From Streptomyces sp. SID13726 (GTDB lineage Bacteria > Actinomycetota > Actinomycetes > Streptomycetales > Streptomycetaceae): DNA of 64,000 nucleotides. Each line of letters starts with the position of its first letter. Position 1 is the first letter of the stretch. Below the pieces are notes generated by a model. It was not told the origin of the DNA. It worked only from the letters and a program-made list of their open reading frames with translations, and did not search any database. Position numbers and translations under genes: made by a program. The stretch covers positions 186,001 to 250,000 of the forward strand of contig NZ_JAAGLY010000007.1 in the NCBI RefSeq assembly GCF_010548375.1. Direction: 5' to 3'. Positions 42,783 through 51,006 of the stretch are shown here, in pieces.

Positions 42783-45512
42783 TCACAAGTCCGGCGAGGG
42801 CCCGCCAAGGGGCAGCCGCACGTCCATGGTCGTGCCCTCGCCGGGCGGGCTGCTGACAACCAGCTTGCCGCCGATCGCCTCGACCCGGTCGATGAGACCG
42901 ATCAGGCCGGAGCCGCGGCCCGGTTCGGCGCCCCCGGTCCCGTCGTCGCGGATGGTCAACTCCAGGACCTCGTCCCGGACCTCGGCCGCCACGGTCACCA
43001 CGCGCGCGTGCGCGTGTTTCGCCGCATTGGTGAGGCACTCGGAGGTCACGTAGTAGACGGCCACCTCCAGTTGCTCGGGCAGCCGGGCCGCGGGCAGCCG
43101 CAGGTCGAGTTCGACGGGGATCGCGGAGCGGCGGGCCAGGGAGCGCAGGGCGGGGCCCAGGCCGCCCTTGGACAGGATGGCCGGGTGGATGCCGCGGGCC
43201 ACCTGGAGCAGGTCCTGGAAGGCGTCGTCGAGGCCCTTGCCGACGTGTGCCAGTTGTCCGGCGAGTTCCGAGGACGGGTCCGTGACCAGGGTCTCGGCGA
43301 GCCGCAGGTCCAGCTGGAGGGCGACGAGGCGTTGCTGCACACCGTCGTGCAGATCCCGTTCGATGCGCCGCCGGGAGGCGTCCGAGGCGGCCACCACGCG
43401 CGCGCGTGAGGCGGTCAGCTGGTCGCGGCTGTCGGCGTTGGCGATGGCGGTGGCGACGAGTTCGGTGAAGTCGGCCAGCCGTGACTCGGTGCCGACGGGC
43501 AGCGTGTCCAGCGGGAAGGCGGCGAGGATGAAGCCCCACAGCCGGTCGTCGACGACGATGGGGGCGCCGACGGCGTGTCCGACGTGGGCGGCGCGCCGGG
43601 TCCGGACGATCTCTTCGATCGCCTCGCGCCCCGCCTTCCTGCGTGCCTCGCGGGTGGACTCCTCGAGTTCCTCCGGGATGCCGCCCACGGTCCCGAGGAC
43701 CCGCTGGCTGCCGTCGGGCTCCTGCCGCAGCACGGCCGCGGTGGTGTCCAGCAGCTCCCCCACCTCCTCGGCCACCCTCGTGAACACCTCGGCGGGCGGC
43801 GCCCCGTGGGCCACCAGGGTGGCGACCCGGCGCAGCGCCGCCTGCTCCCGCGCGGTCCGGCGGCTCTCGGTGACGTCGCGCGCGGCGGCGTAGATGAGGC
43901 CCTCCTCGGGAACCGGCCGGGCGCTCCACTGGAGCCAGCGCTCGGTGCCGTCGGCGCGCAGATAGCGGTTCTCGAACTCGGCGACCTCGACCCCGCTCGC
44001 GAGCTGTGCGAGGGCCTCGCGGGTGGTGTCCCGGTCCTCCTCGTGCACGAAGTCGAGGAACGGCGTCGCCAGGATCGTCTCGCGCGGGTGGCCCAGGGTG
44101 CGCTCGAAGGCGGGGTTGACCCGCTTGAAGTAGCCGTCGAGCCCGCTGATGCAGAGCAGGTCCAGGGAGAGGTTGAAGATGCTCGCCAGTTCCTGCTCGG
44201 CCTTCTCGCGCCGCCCGTGCGCCGCCGCGAACGACGCCATGGTGCCGTTCATGCCGCCGAGCAGCTGACTCCAGGTGCCCTCGAAGGCGCCCTCCTCCGC
44301 GCGGTGTTCGAGGCGGTTGTCGTCGATCGCCGTGTTCATGGCGCGGATCTCGGCGGCCAGCCGCTCGGTGGTCACCCGCAGCTCGCGGAAGGTGTCGGCG
44401 ACGTCGCCCAGTTCGTCGCGGCCCGCGTACCGGATGTCGTACGAGAGATCGCCGTACGACAGCGCCCGGGCGCCCGCGGAGACCTGGCCGAGGGGGCGGG
44501 TGATGGAGCGGCGCAGGGCCAGGGCGAGGAAGGTGACGAGGGTCAGGACGGCCAGGGAGATGATGAGGTCCCTGATCGCGCGGGCCTCCGCTGAGCCGCG
44601 GTCGCGGTCGGCCGTGGCCCGCAGTTCGTGGGCCGCGCGGTCCTGGATGCCGCGCAGGGAGTCGATGCGCGCCTCGGAGTCGGCCAGCCAGCGCGCGTAC
44701 GAGGGCAAGTGGGCGTCCTCGGGCCGTGCGGTGGCGAGCGTGTCCCGGACCTTGCGGACCGCCTGGCCGGGGCCCTGGAACTGGATCGCGTACAACCGGG
44801 TCCGCAGCTCGGGCGAGGTGTTCTCGCGGAAGGCGTCCAGCTGGGCGGTCTCCAGCGCGGGCCAGCGTCCGGCGCCCGTGGGCCGGCCTGCGGGTCCGTC
44901 GAGCAGGACGGCGACCTCGGCCTGTTCCCGTTCGGCCGCGTCGATGGCGCGCAGCAGCGCGATGTGGGCGTCCGCCGCGCGCCCCGACTCCCGGGTGGGG
45001 CGGCCGGATTCGAGGGCGGTGACGCCGTCGAGCAGGAAGTCCTCGGTCCTGCCGTACTGCTCCGCCACCGCGGGCGCGGAGAGCGATCCGGTGCCGGTCT
45101 GCACCCGCAGGGCGTGCAGTTGACGGCCGACGGCGTCGAGGTCGCCCGCGACATCGGAGCCGGAGTAGGAGGCGGCCCGCGCCACGGCTCGTTCCCGTGC
45201 GCGGTCGGAGGCCCGCTCGGCCGCCGCGCGCTGCGCCAGGGTGTCCGCTCCGGGGCGCAGCCGGGCCTGGACGGCGGCGATCCGTTCCCGTGCGACGGCG
45301 TCGGAGAGGTCCGTCGTCGCGAAGGACACCCCGATCGCGGTGTGGAAGTCGCGCAGCGTCCGCGCCTCCTGCCACTGCGCGACGGCGCTGAACGCGGTGA
45401 AGGCCAGAAGTCCGGTCACCGGCAGCAGGACCAGCAGCATCAGCTTGTGGCCGACACGCAGCCGGGCGAGCAGCGGGACCCCGGGATGCCGGCGCGGTGG
45501 TGAGCGATGCAT
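42783..45512 (-). CDS. Membrane sensor histidine kinase with NIT-like, HAMP, PAS and GAF domains
   Basis: A 909-residue kinase. First membrane helix at about residues 24-46 (HKLMLLVLLPVTGLLAFTAF), then an extracytoplasmic all-helical region of about 270 residues that resembles the nitrate/nitrite-sensing (NIT) fold, second helix at about 317-335 (LIISLAVLTLVTFLALAL), HAMP (RPLGQVSAGARALSYGDL), PAS (IFNLSLDLLCISGLDGYFKRVNPAF), GAF (about 595-720), HisKA_3 dimerisation with the phosphohistidine in RRRIERDLHDGVQQRL, and an ATPase domain (GSGLIGLIDRVEAIGGKL). It lies between a solute-binding lipoprotein gene and its probable response regulator. The signal sensed is unknown. Confidence 0.92.
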   Translation of the reverse strand: MHRSPPRRHPGVPLLARLRVGHKLMLLVLLPVTGLLAFTAFSAVAQWQEARTLRDFHTAIGVSFATTDLSDAVARERIAAVQARLRPGADTLAQRAAAERASDRARERAVARAASYSGSDVAGDLDAVGRQLHALRVQTGTGSLSAPAVAEQYGRTEDFLLDGVTALESGRPTRESGRAADAHIALLRAIDAAEREQAEVAVLLDGPAGRPTGAGRWPALETAQLDAFRENTSPELRTRLYAIQFQGPGQAVRKVRDTLATARPEDAHLPSYARWLADSEARIDSLRGIQDRAAHELRATADRDRGSAEARAIRDLIISLAVLTLVTFLALALRRSITRPLGQVSAGARALSYGDLSYDIRYAGRDELGDVADTFRELRVTTERLAAEIRAMNTAIDDNRLEHRAEEGAFEGTWSQLLGGMNGTMASFAAAHGRREKAEQELASIFNLSLDLLCISGLDGYFKRVNPAFERTLGHPRETILATPFLDFVHEEDRDTTREALAQLASGVEVAEFENRYLRADGTERWLQWSARPVPEEGLIYAAARDVTESRRTAREQAALRRVATLVAHGAPPAEVFTRVAEEVGELLDTTAAVLRQEPDGSQRVLGTVGGIPEELEESTREARRKAGREAIEEIVRTRRAAHVGHAVGAPIVVDDRLWGFILAAFPLDTLPVGTESRLADFTELVATAIANADSRDQLTASRARVVAASDASRRRIERDLHDGVQQRLVALQLDLRLAETLVTDPSSELAGQLAHVGKGLDDAFQDLLQVARGIHPAILSKGGLGPALRSLARRSAIPVELDLRLPAARLPEQLEVAVYYVTSECLTNAAKHAHARVVTVAAEVRDEVLELTIRDDGTGGAEPGRGSGLIGLIDRVEAIGGKLVVSSPPGEGTTMDVRLPLGGPSPDL

Positions 45513-45682
45513 GACCGGCCTTCAGCAGACGCCGGTTCCGCGTATCGGGCCAGTGGATCCGGCCATGTGCCACGCCCTTTCCCAGGCGGCGCCGACGCGC
45601 GTCTGTCGTGCCCCGGCTTCCGCGGTTTCCTCAGCATGCCCGCGCGACCCCGTGGCCGTCCACGCGTGCCGGGTCACGGAAT

Positions 45683-47056
45683 TCACGGTCCGCTCTCCGG
45701 ATAGCCGTCGTGTGCCGCCAGGTCCTTGTCGATGGCCTGAACCGCGCGGTCGAGGGCGGTCTGCACCGGTGTCCGCTCGAACATGATCTGCCGGAACGCC
45801 TCGGAGAAGGCCTCGGTGACGGCCGGATAGGCGGGCGTCTGGGGCCGGGGCCGGGCCACTCCGCCGCGCAGCTGGTCGATGTACAGGTGCTCGGCGCCGT
45901 TCGGGCCGTACTGCTTCGAGAGCGCGACCGCTCTGTTCGTGGACGGGATGGCGCCGTTGGCCACGCTCATCCGGTCGACCTGTGCCGGTGTCAGCAGGAA
46001 GGCGAGGAACCGCCAGACGGCGTCCCCGTCCGCGCCGCTGGCCGGGACGCCCCACTGCCAGGAGCCCATGCCGGTGGCGGTGCCCGTGCCGAAGTCGGGC
46101 AGCGGCACGATCGCGACGTCTCCAGGGAACGCCTTCGTGTAGTCGCCGTACATCCAGTGCCCCAGCCAGGAGATCACGCTGCGCCCCTCGACGAACGCCT
46201 TGTCGTCCTTGCCCGCGTCGACCAGCCCTTCCTTCATCCAGTTCTGGAGGGTCGTGAGCGCCTTGACGGCCCGCGGGCCGTTGAGATAGCCGTCGGCCGT
46301 GCGGTAGTGCACGGGGTCGATGAGGTCGCCGCCGGCCGACCAGACGGCGGGCGCGAAGCCGTACGTGGGCCACTCGTCACCGGGTTTCGTGGACTCCAGG
46401 TAGAGGTCGAGCGGGGTCCGGTGGCCCTGGGCCCGGAGTGTGCGCAGGATGCCGGTGAACTCGTCGGCGGTCCAGGCGTCCTTGATCCCGGCGGGGATGC
46501 GGATGCCGGCCTTCTTCAGCACGGACTTGCGGACGAAGAGCCCGAGTCCGGAGTCGAAGGTGCCGACGCCCCACAGCCGCCCCGCGTAGGTGCCCTGGCG
46601 GCGGATCGAGGGCAGCAGGTCGGACCGGACGCTCGCGGGCACACAGGACTCGATCGGCCGGAGCTTGCCCGACCAGGCGTAGCTGTAGAGGTTCGGGCCG
46701 TCGAAGTCGAGGAGGTCGGGCAGGTCGCCGGAGGCCGCGGCGGAGTCCACGAGTTCGCGGTAGGGCTTGCGGCCCGGCAGGGAGACCAGTTCGACGCGGA
46801 CCTGCTTCTGCGCCTTGTTGAACTCCGCGACCTGACCGCGCAGTGTGCCGATCTCGCTGCGCTGCTCGGAGTGGAACCACACGGTGATGTGCGCGGTGCC
46901 GTCGATCCTGCCGTCGCAGGTGGTGTCGCTCCGCGACGGCTCGGCGTCGTCGCCGCCCCCGCCCCCGCAGCCCGCGAGCAGCAGTGCCGCTCCCGCCACG
47001 CCTGCGATCAGGGCGCGCCGCACGCGCCCCTTCCCGATGTTCCCGAGCGCCTTCAT
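45683..47056 (-). CDS. Extracellular solute-binding lipoprotein (sugar ABC type)
   Basis: A 457-residue binding protein of family 1 (MalE-like). A lipoprotein signal with lipobox LLAGC is at about residues 24-30, followed by a Gly/Asp linker. Typical features are HITVWFHSEQRSEIGTLRGQVAEFNKAQ, DLPDLLDFDGPNLYSYAWSGKL, and WQWGVPASGADGDAVWRFLAFLLTP. ATG at 47056. No ABC permease or ATPase gene is adjacent; instead the kinase follows 170 bases downstream on the same strand, so it may feed ligand information to the kinase rather than to a transporter. Confidence 0.92.
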   Translation of the reverse strand: MKALGNIGKGRVRRALIAGVAGAALLLAGCGGGGGDDAEPSRSDTTCDGRIDGTAHITVWFHSEQRSEIGTLRGQVAEFNKAQKQVRVELVSLPGRKPYRELVDSAAASGDLPDLLDFDGPNLYSYAWSGKLRPIESCVPASVRSDLLPSIRRQGTYAGRLWGVGTFDSGLGLFVRKSVLKKAGIRIPAGIKDAWTADEFTGILRTLRAQGHRTPLDLYLESTKPGDEWPTYGFAPAVWSAGGDLIDPVHYRTADGYLNGPRAVKALTTLQNWMKEGLVDAGKDDKAFVEGRSVISWLGHWMYGDYTKAFPGDVAIVPLPDFGTGTATGMGSWQWGVPASGADGDAVWRFLAFLLTPAQVDRMSVANGAIPSTNRAVALSKQYGPNGAEHLYIDQLRGGVARPRPQTPAYPAVTEAFSEAFRQIMFERTPVQTALDRAVQAIDKDLAAHDGYPESGP

Positions 47057-47259
47057 CACGCACCCCCACTCGACCGGACGACGGCCTCCCCAGGGCAGCC
47101 ACATGCTACCCCCAGTGACCTCCCGCTGCGCAGGGTGAACGACAACTGACGGATTCGGCACAGGACTTGAGCACATTCCTGCTGCCGGGAAGCAACCGGG
47201 CCCGACTCTTTCCGGGTAGCTGGAAAGCGCAATCACCGGTCGGTTGGGACGCTGTCCGC

Positions 47260-47634
47260 ATGTCCATGCGCTGTCTTCTCGTCGATGACAGCATCCGGTT
47301 CCTGGAGGCCGCACGCAGCCTGCTGGAACGCGACGGTATACCTGTCGTCGGCGTCGCCATGTCAGGTACGGAGGCTCTCGTCCGGGCCGCGGAACTGGCC
47401 CCGGACGTCGTCCTGGTCGATCTCGACCTCGACGGCGAGAACGGCTTCGACGTCGCCGTGGAGCTGGCCCGGAGCGTCACCTCCGTCATCATCCTCATCT
47501 CCACGCACGCGCTGGAGGACTTCGAGGAGCTGGTCGCCGGCAGTCCGGCGCGCGGGTTCCTGCCCAAGTCGGCGCTGTCGGCACAGGCGATCAGGGAGCT
47601 GCTGGGCACCGACGGGGCGGCCCCGGCCCCGTGA
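47260..47634 (+). CDS. Single-domain response regulator (CheY-like)
   Basis: A 124-residue receiver domain with no output domain. LLVDDSIRFL carries the acid pocket, DVVLVDLDLDGENG the phosphoacceptor Asp, VIILISTHALEDF the Ser/Thr, and GFLPKSALS the conserved Lys. The ATG at 47260 follows a region divergent from the lipoprotein gene. It may be a phosphate sink or output of the neighbouring kinase, or it may signal by protein contact; there is no kinase next to it on the same strand. Confidence 0.85.
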   Translation: MSMRCLLVDDSIRFLEAARSLLERDGIPVVGVAMSGTEALVRAAELAPDVVLVDLDLDGENGFDVAVELARSVTSVIILISTHALEDFEELVAGSPARGFLPKSALSAQAIRELLGTDGAAPAP

Positions 47635-47845
47635 GCGGGCGGGCCGCGGACCGGCCGGGAGTGCGCCGCCGTTCGACGTCAGGTGTTGTCGGGACTTGGT
47701 CAACACGCTTCAATGCGGGGGAACTCGGGGCCGGGAACCAGGGCGTACGGATGTGAAGCCTCCCCCGGCACGACCGCGGACGGCCCCGACGCGCTCTCAC
47801 GAACGGCCTGACCAGCCGCCCGGACCTGCACAGAAAGGCCCCTGC

Positions 47846-48802
47846 ATGCCGCACGCCACACAGCACGCGGACGTCGCGACCGGCGCCACCGCGGAACTGG
47901 ACACGGCCCTGCGCGGCGGCCCCTTCCACGTCGCCCTGCGCGCCGCGATCGCAGCACGGGGGCTGCCGCTGCAACGCGTCCAGCACCATCTTTCGCGCTA
48001 CGGCGTCAAAGTCGGCGTCACCAGCCTGAGTTACTGGCAGCAGGGTGCCCGCCGGCCGCAGCGCCCCGAGTCGCTGCGGGCCGTACGGGCCCTTGAGGAG
48101 ATCCTCCAGCTGCCGGAGGAGTCGCTGATCCGGCTGCTCGCCGAGAACGACGACCGGTCGGCCGCCGAGCGCCCGGCCGCCCGCTCCTACCGTTCCCTCC
48201 TGGCGGCCTCGGGGGTCCTCGAAGAGCTGCTGGCCGAACTGGACTCGCCGCTCGACGGCGGGCTGCACACCCTCGGCCACCACGAGCGGATAGGGATCGG
48301 GACGCGCCGCGAGCTGCGCAGCCGCGAGTCGCACCACATCGTGCGCGCCCACCGGGAGGGCGTGGACCGCTTCGTGGCCGTCCACCACGGGGACCCGGGC
48401 TGCGTGCCGGAGCGCATGACCGTGCAGGCCCTGGAGAACTGCCGTACGGGACGCGTCCGTTGGCACCACGACACCGGGGTGCTCGTGGCCGAGCTGCTCT
48501 TCGACACCCGGCTGCGGACGGGCGACACCTTCCTCTTCCGGTACGGCGTCGAGGACGGCACCGGCGGGGTGTCCCGCGAGTACGTGCGCGGCTTCGGCGC
48601 GCCCGGCGGGCAGTACGCGCTCCAAGTCCGCTTCGACGAGACCGCCCTTCCGGTCCGCTGCCACCGCTTCGCCCAGCACTCCCCCGCGGCGCCCCGCAGC
48701 GGCCGCCAGGACCTGCCCCTCACCGGCCGCCATCACTCGGTGCACCTCGTCGAGCCGCGGGTGCGGTCGGGGATGGTGGGGATCGGGTGGGACTGGGAGT
48801 GA
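47846..48802 (+). CDS. HTH-containing protein of unknown function
   Basis: A 318-residue soluble protein. Residues 30-95 resemble an XRE-type helix-turn-helix (LPLQRVQHHLSRYGVKVGVTSLSYWQQGARRPQRPESLRAVRALEEILQLPEESLI). The remaining 220 residues are beta-rich (GTRRELRSRESHHIVRAHREG, LVAELLFDTRLRTGDTFLFRYGVED) with no family I know; the pattern suggests a jelly-roll or immunoglobulin-like domain. ATG at 47846 preceded by AGAAAGG. It could be a regulator with a C-terminal sensing domain. Single-gene unit between the CheY-like and LacI genes. Confidence 0.75.
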   Translation: MPHATQHADVATGATAELDTALRGGPFHVALRAAIAARGLPLQRVQHHLSRYGVKVGVTSLSYWQQGARRPQRPESLRAVRALEEILQLPEESLIRLLAENDDRSAAERPAARSYRSLLAASGVLEELLAELDSPLDGGLHTLGHHERIGIGTRRELRSRESHHIVRAHREGVDRFVAVHHGDPGCVPERMTVQALENCRTGRVRWHHDTGVLVAELLFDTRLRTGDTFLFRYGVEDGTGGVSREYVRGFGAPGGQYALQVRFDETALPVRCHRFAQHSPAAPRSGRQDLPLTGRHHSVHLVEPRVRSGMVGIGWDWE

Positions 48803-48814
48803 CGGGGCGCACGG

Positions 48815-48906
48815 TGGGCGAGATGCCGACTGTGCGGTGAGCGGGGTGCCTACCGCGCGGTGAGTGGGGTGTCCACCGTGCCGTGAGCGGAGTGCCGACT
48901 GTGCCT
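48815..48906. repeat. Four 23-bp tandem repeats
   Basis: Units begin at 48815, 48838, 48861 and 48884, of the form TGAGCGGGGTGCCTACCGCG plus CGG with a few substitutions. They lie directly after the HTH protein's stop and end ten bases before the LacI operator. Confidence 0.75.
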
Positions 48907-48915
48907 GTGACTGCG

Positions 48916-48941
48916 CGTAAACGCTTGCGCAAGCGTTTACG
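48916..48941. promoter_or_regulatory. Perfect 26-bp palindrome, LacI-type operator
   Basis: Arms CGTAAACGCTTGC and GCAAGCGTTTACG are perfect complements with the central CG expected of LacI/GalR sites (core AAACGCTTGCGCAAGCGTTT). It lies 60 bases before the LacI start, fitting autoregulation of the LacI-kinase pair. Confidence 0.85.
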
Positions 48942-49000
48942 TCCGCCGCCGGATGGGATACCTTCCGGGCCGTGGGCCGCCGTTCCGGGAGGGGGACTCG

Positions 49001-50095
49001 ATGCCGACCATGGCCGACGTGGCACGCAGCGCGGGGGTGTCCGTGGCGACCGTCTCGCACGTCCTCAACGGCACCCGGCCGGTGCTGCCGCACACCCGGC
49101 AGGCCGTGCTGGACGCCGTCGACGAACTCGGCTACACCCCCAACACCCTGGCCCGCTCCCTCGTGACCTCCCGCACCCGGTCCATCGGGCTCGCGGTGTC
49201 GGCGATCAGCAATCCGTACTTCACGGAGATCCTCCAGGGCGTGGAGGCGAGCGCGCTGGAGCAGGGCTACAGCCTGCTCATCGCCGATCCGCACGACGAT
49301 CCCGGGCACGAGCGCAAGGTCGTCCAGCTGCTGCACGAGCGACGGGTGGACGGCATGATCGTCGCGCCTTCCGCGGATCCGCGCGAGCTGCTGGCGTACG
49401 TCGGGCGGCATCGGGTGCCGGTGGTGTTTCTCGACCGGGTGATCGACGGGATGATGAGCGACGCAACGGGCGGGGTGGCCGGCGAGGCGGCGGGCGGGGT
49501 GGCGGACGGCCGCCCGTACCTCTTCGATCAGGTCTGCGCCGAGAGCACCGGCCCCATGTCCCATCTGGTCCGCCATCTCGCGGAGCTGGGCCACCGGCGG
49601 ATCGGGCTGGTGGCGGGCCTGCCCGGGCTCAGCACCACCGCCGAGCGGATCGCCGGGTACCGGCGGGGACTGACCGCCTCGCGTCTCCCGTACGACGACG
49701 ACCTCGTCGCCCATGGTGACTCCGAGTCGGCCGCGGCCGAGCGGGCCACCGCCGCGCTGCTCTCCCTGGCCGCCCCGCCGACCGCCCTGGTCACCGCCAA
49801 CAACGCGATGACCATCGGGGCGTTGCGCGCCCTGCGCGAGCACGGGCTGGCCGTGCCGGACGGCATCGCGCTGTGCTGCTTCGACGACTTCGCCTGGGCT
49901 GACCTGTTCTCCCCCCGGCTCACCGCGATCGCCCAGCCCAGCAGGGAGATGGGCGCGGAGGCGGTCCGGGTGCTGCTGGAACGCCTCGACACGCCGGACG
50001 CTCCCGGGCGGACCGTACGGCTGCCCTGTGCCTTCGTCCATCGCACGTCGTGCGGTTGTTCTGATTCGGGATTCGGGAAAGGAAGCGTCTCGTGA
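49001..50095 (+). CDS. LacI family transcriptional regulator
   Basis: A 364-residue repressor. Residues 1-50 are the helix-turn-helix and hinge (MADVARSAGVSVATVSHVLNGTRPVLPHTRQAVLDAV). The rest is a periplasmic-binding-protein-like sensor (IGLAVSAISNPYFTEILQGVEASALEQGYSLL; PTALVTANNAMTIGALRALREHGLAVPDGIALCCFDD). A poorly conserved insertion lies at about 152-170 (DATGGVAGEAAGGVADG). Its stop overlaps the kinase start (GTGA), so it likely controls the sugar kinase through the palindrome upstream and binds a sugar or sugar phosphate. Confidence 0.95.
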   Translation: MPTMADVARSAGVSVATVSHVLNGTRPVLPHTRQAVLDAVDELGYTPNTLARSLVTSRTRSIGLAVSAISNPYFTEILQGVEASALEQGYSLLIADPHDDPGHERKVVQLLHERRVDGMIVAPSADPRELLAYVGRHRVPVVFLDRVIDGMMSDATGGVAGEAAGGVADGRPYLFDQVCAESTGPMSHLVRHLAELGHRRIGLVAGLPGLSTTAERIAGYRRGLTASRLPYDDDLVAHGDSESAAAERATAALLSLAAPPTALVTANNAMTIGALRALREHGLAVPDGIALCCFDDFAWADLFSPRLTAIAQPSREMGAEAVRVLLERLDTPDAPGRTVRLPCAFVHRTSCGCSDSGFGKGSVS

Positions 50096-50997
50096 TCGTC
50101 GTCGCCGGTGAGGCCCTGATCGATCTGGTACCGCAGGGCAGGGGTGCCCTCGCGGAGCTCAAGCCGGCGCTCGGCGGCGGGCCCTACAACACGGCCGTGG
50201 CCCTGGGCCGGCTCGGCTCCCCCACGGCCTTCTGCTCCCGCACCTCGCTCGACGCCTTCGGGGAGGCCCTGCTCGACGGGTTGCGGGAGGCGGGCGTGGA
50301 CGTGTCCGCCGTACAGCGCGGTACGGAGCCCACGACGCTCGCGGTCGCCACGATCGACGCGCACGGCTCGGCCTCCTACTCCTTCTACGTCGACGGCACC
50401 GCCGACCGCCTCTTCACCGCACCCGCCGAACTCCCCACCGGTACCCGGGCGGTGTCCTTCGGCACCTGCTCACTCGTCCTGGAGCCCGGGGCGAGCGCCT
50501 ACGAGGAGCTGCTGCGGACCGCGTCCGCGCAGGGCGTGTTCACCGCGCTCGACCCGAACATCCGGGCCGGACTGATCCCGGACCCGGACGCCTACCGGGC
50601 CCGCTTCAAGAGCTGGCTGCCGTCGGTCTCCCTGCTCAAGCTCTCCGAGGAGGACGCCCACTGGCTGGGCGGCACCCCGCGCGAGTGGCTGGCGGCCGGT
50701 CCGGCGGCCGTCGTGATCACCCACGGCGCCGACGGCCTGACCGCGTTCACCGCGGACGGGTCCGTGCACCCGGTCCCCGGCGAGAAGGTCGAGGTCGTGG
50801 ACACCATCGGCGCGGGCGACACCGTGAACGCCGCCCTCCTGCACGGCCTCGCCACCCGCGACGCCCTGTCCCCGGAAGCCCTCGCCTCCCTCGGCCCCGA
50901 CGGCTGGACGACCCTCCTCCGCTTCGCGGCCCGCGCGGCGGCGGTCACCTGCTCACGGGCGGGCGCGCAGCCGCCGTACGCCTGGGAGCTCTCCTGA
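50092..50997 (+). CDS. PfkB family carbohydrate kinase
   Basis: A 301-residue ribokinase-fold sugar kinase, fructokinase-like. N-terminal signature GEALIDLVPQ and GGGPYNTAVALGRLG, and C-terminal VVDTIGAGDTVNAALLHGL with the catalytic Asp in GAGD. GTG start coupled to the LacI gene. No sugar transporter is adjacent. The exact sugar is not readable; fructose or a similar hexose is the best guess from the family. Confidence 0.93.
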   Translation: MIVVAGEALIDLVPQGRGALAELKPALGGGPYNTAVALGRLGSPTAFCSRTSLDAFGEALLDGLREAGVDVSAVQRGTEPTTLAVATIDAHGSASYSFYVDGTADRLFTAPAELPTGTRAVSFGTCSLVLEPGASAYEELLRTASAQGVFTALDPNIRAGLIPDPDAYRARFKSWLPSVSLLKLSEEDAHWLGGTPREWLAAGPAAVVITHGADGLTAFTADGSVHPVPGEKVEVVDTIGAGDTVNAALLHGLATRDALSPEALASLGPDGWTTLLRFAARAAAVTCSRAGAQPPYAWELS

Positions 50998-51006
50998 GCG
51001 GTCCGG

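Noticed and set aside
47591..50041. 816-residue minus-strand frame
   Set aside because: Antisense to the receiver, HTH and LacI genes; crosses the repeats and operator; no domain.
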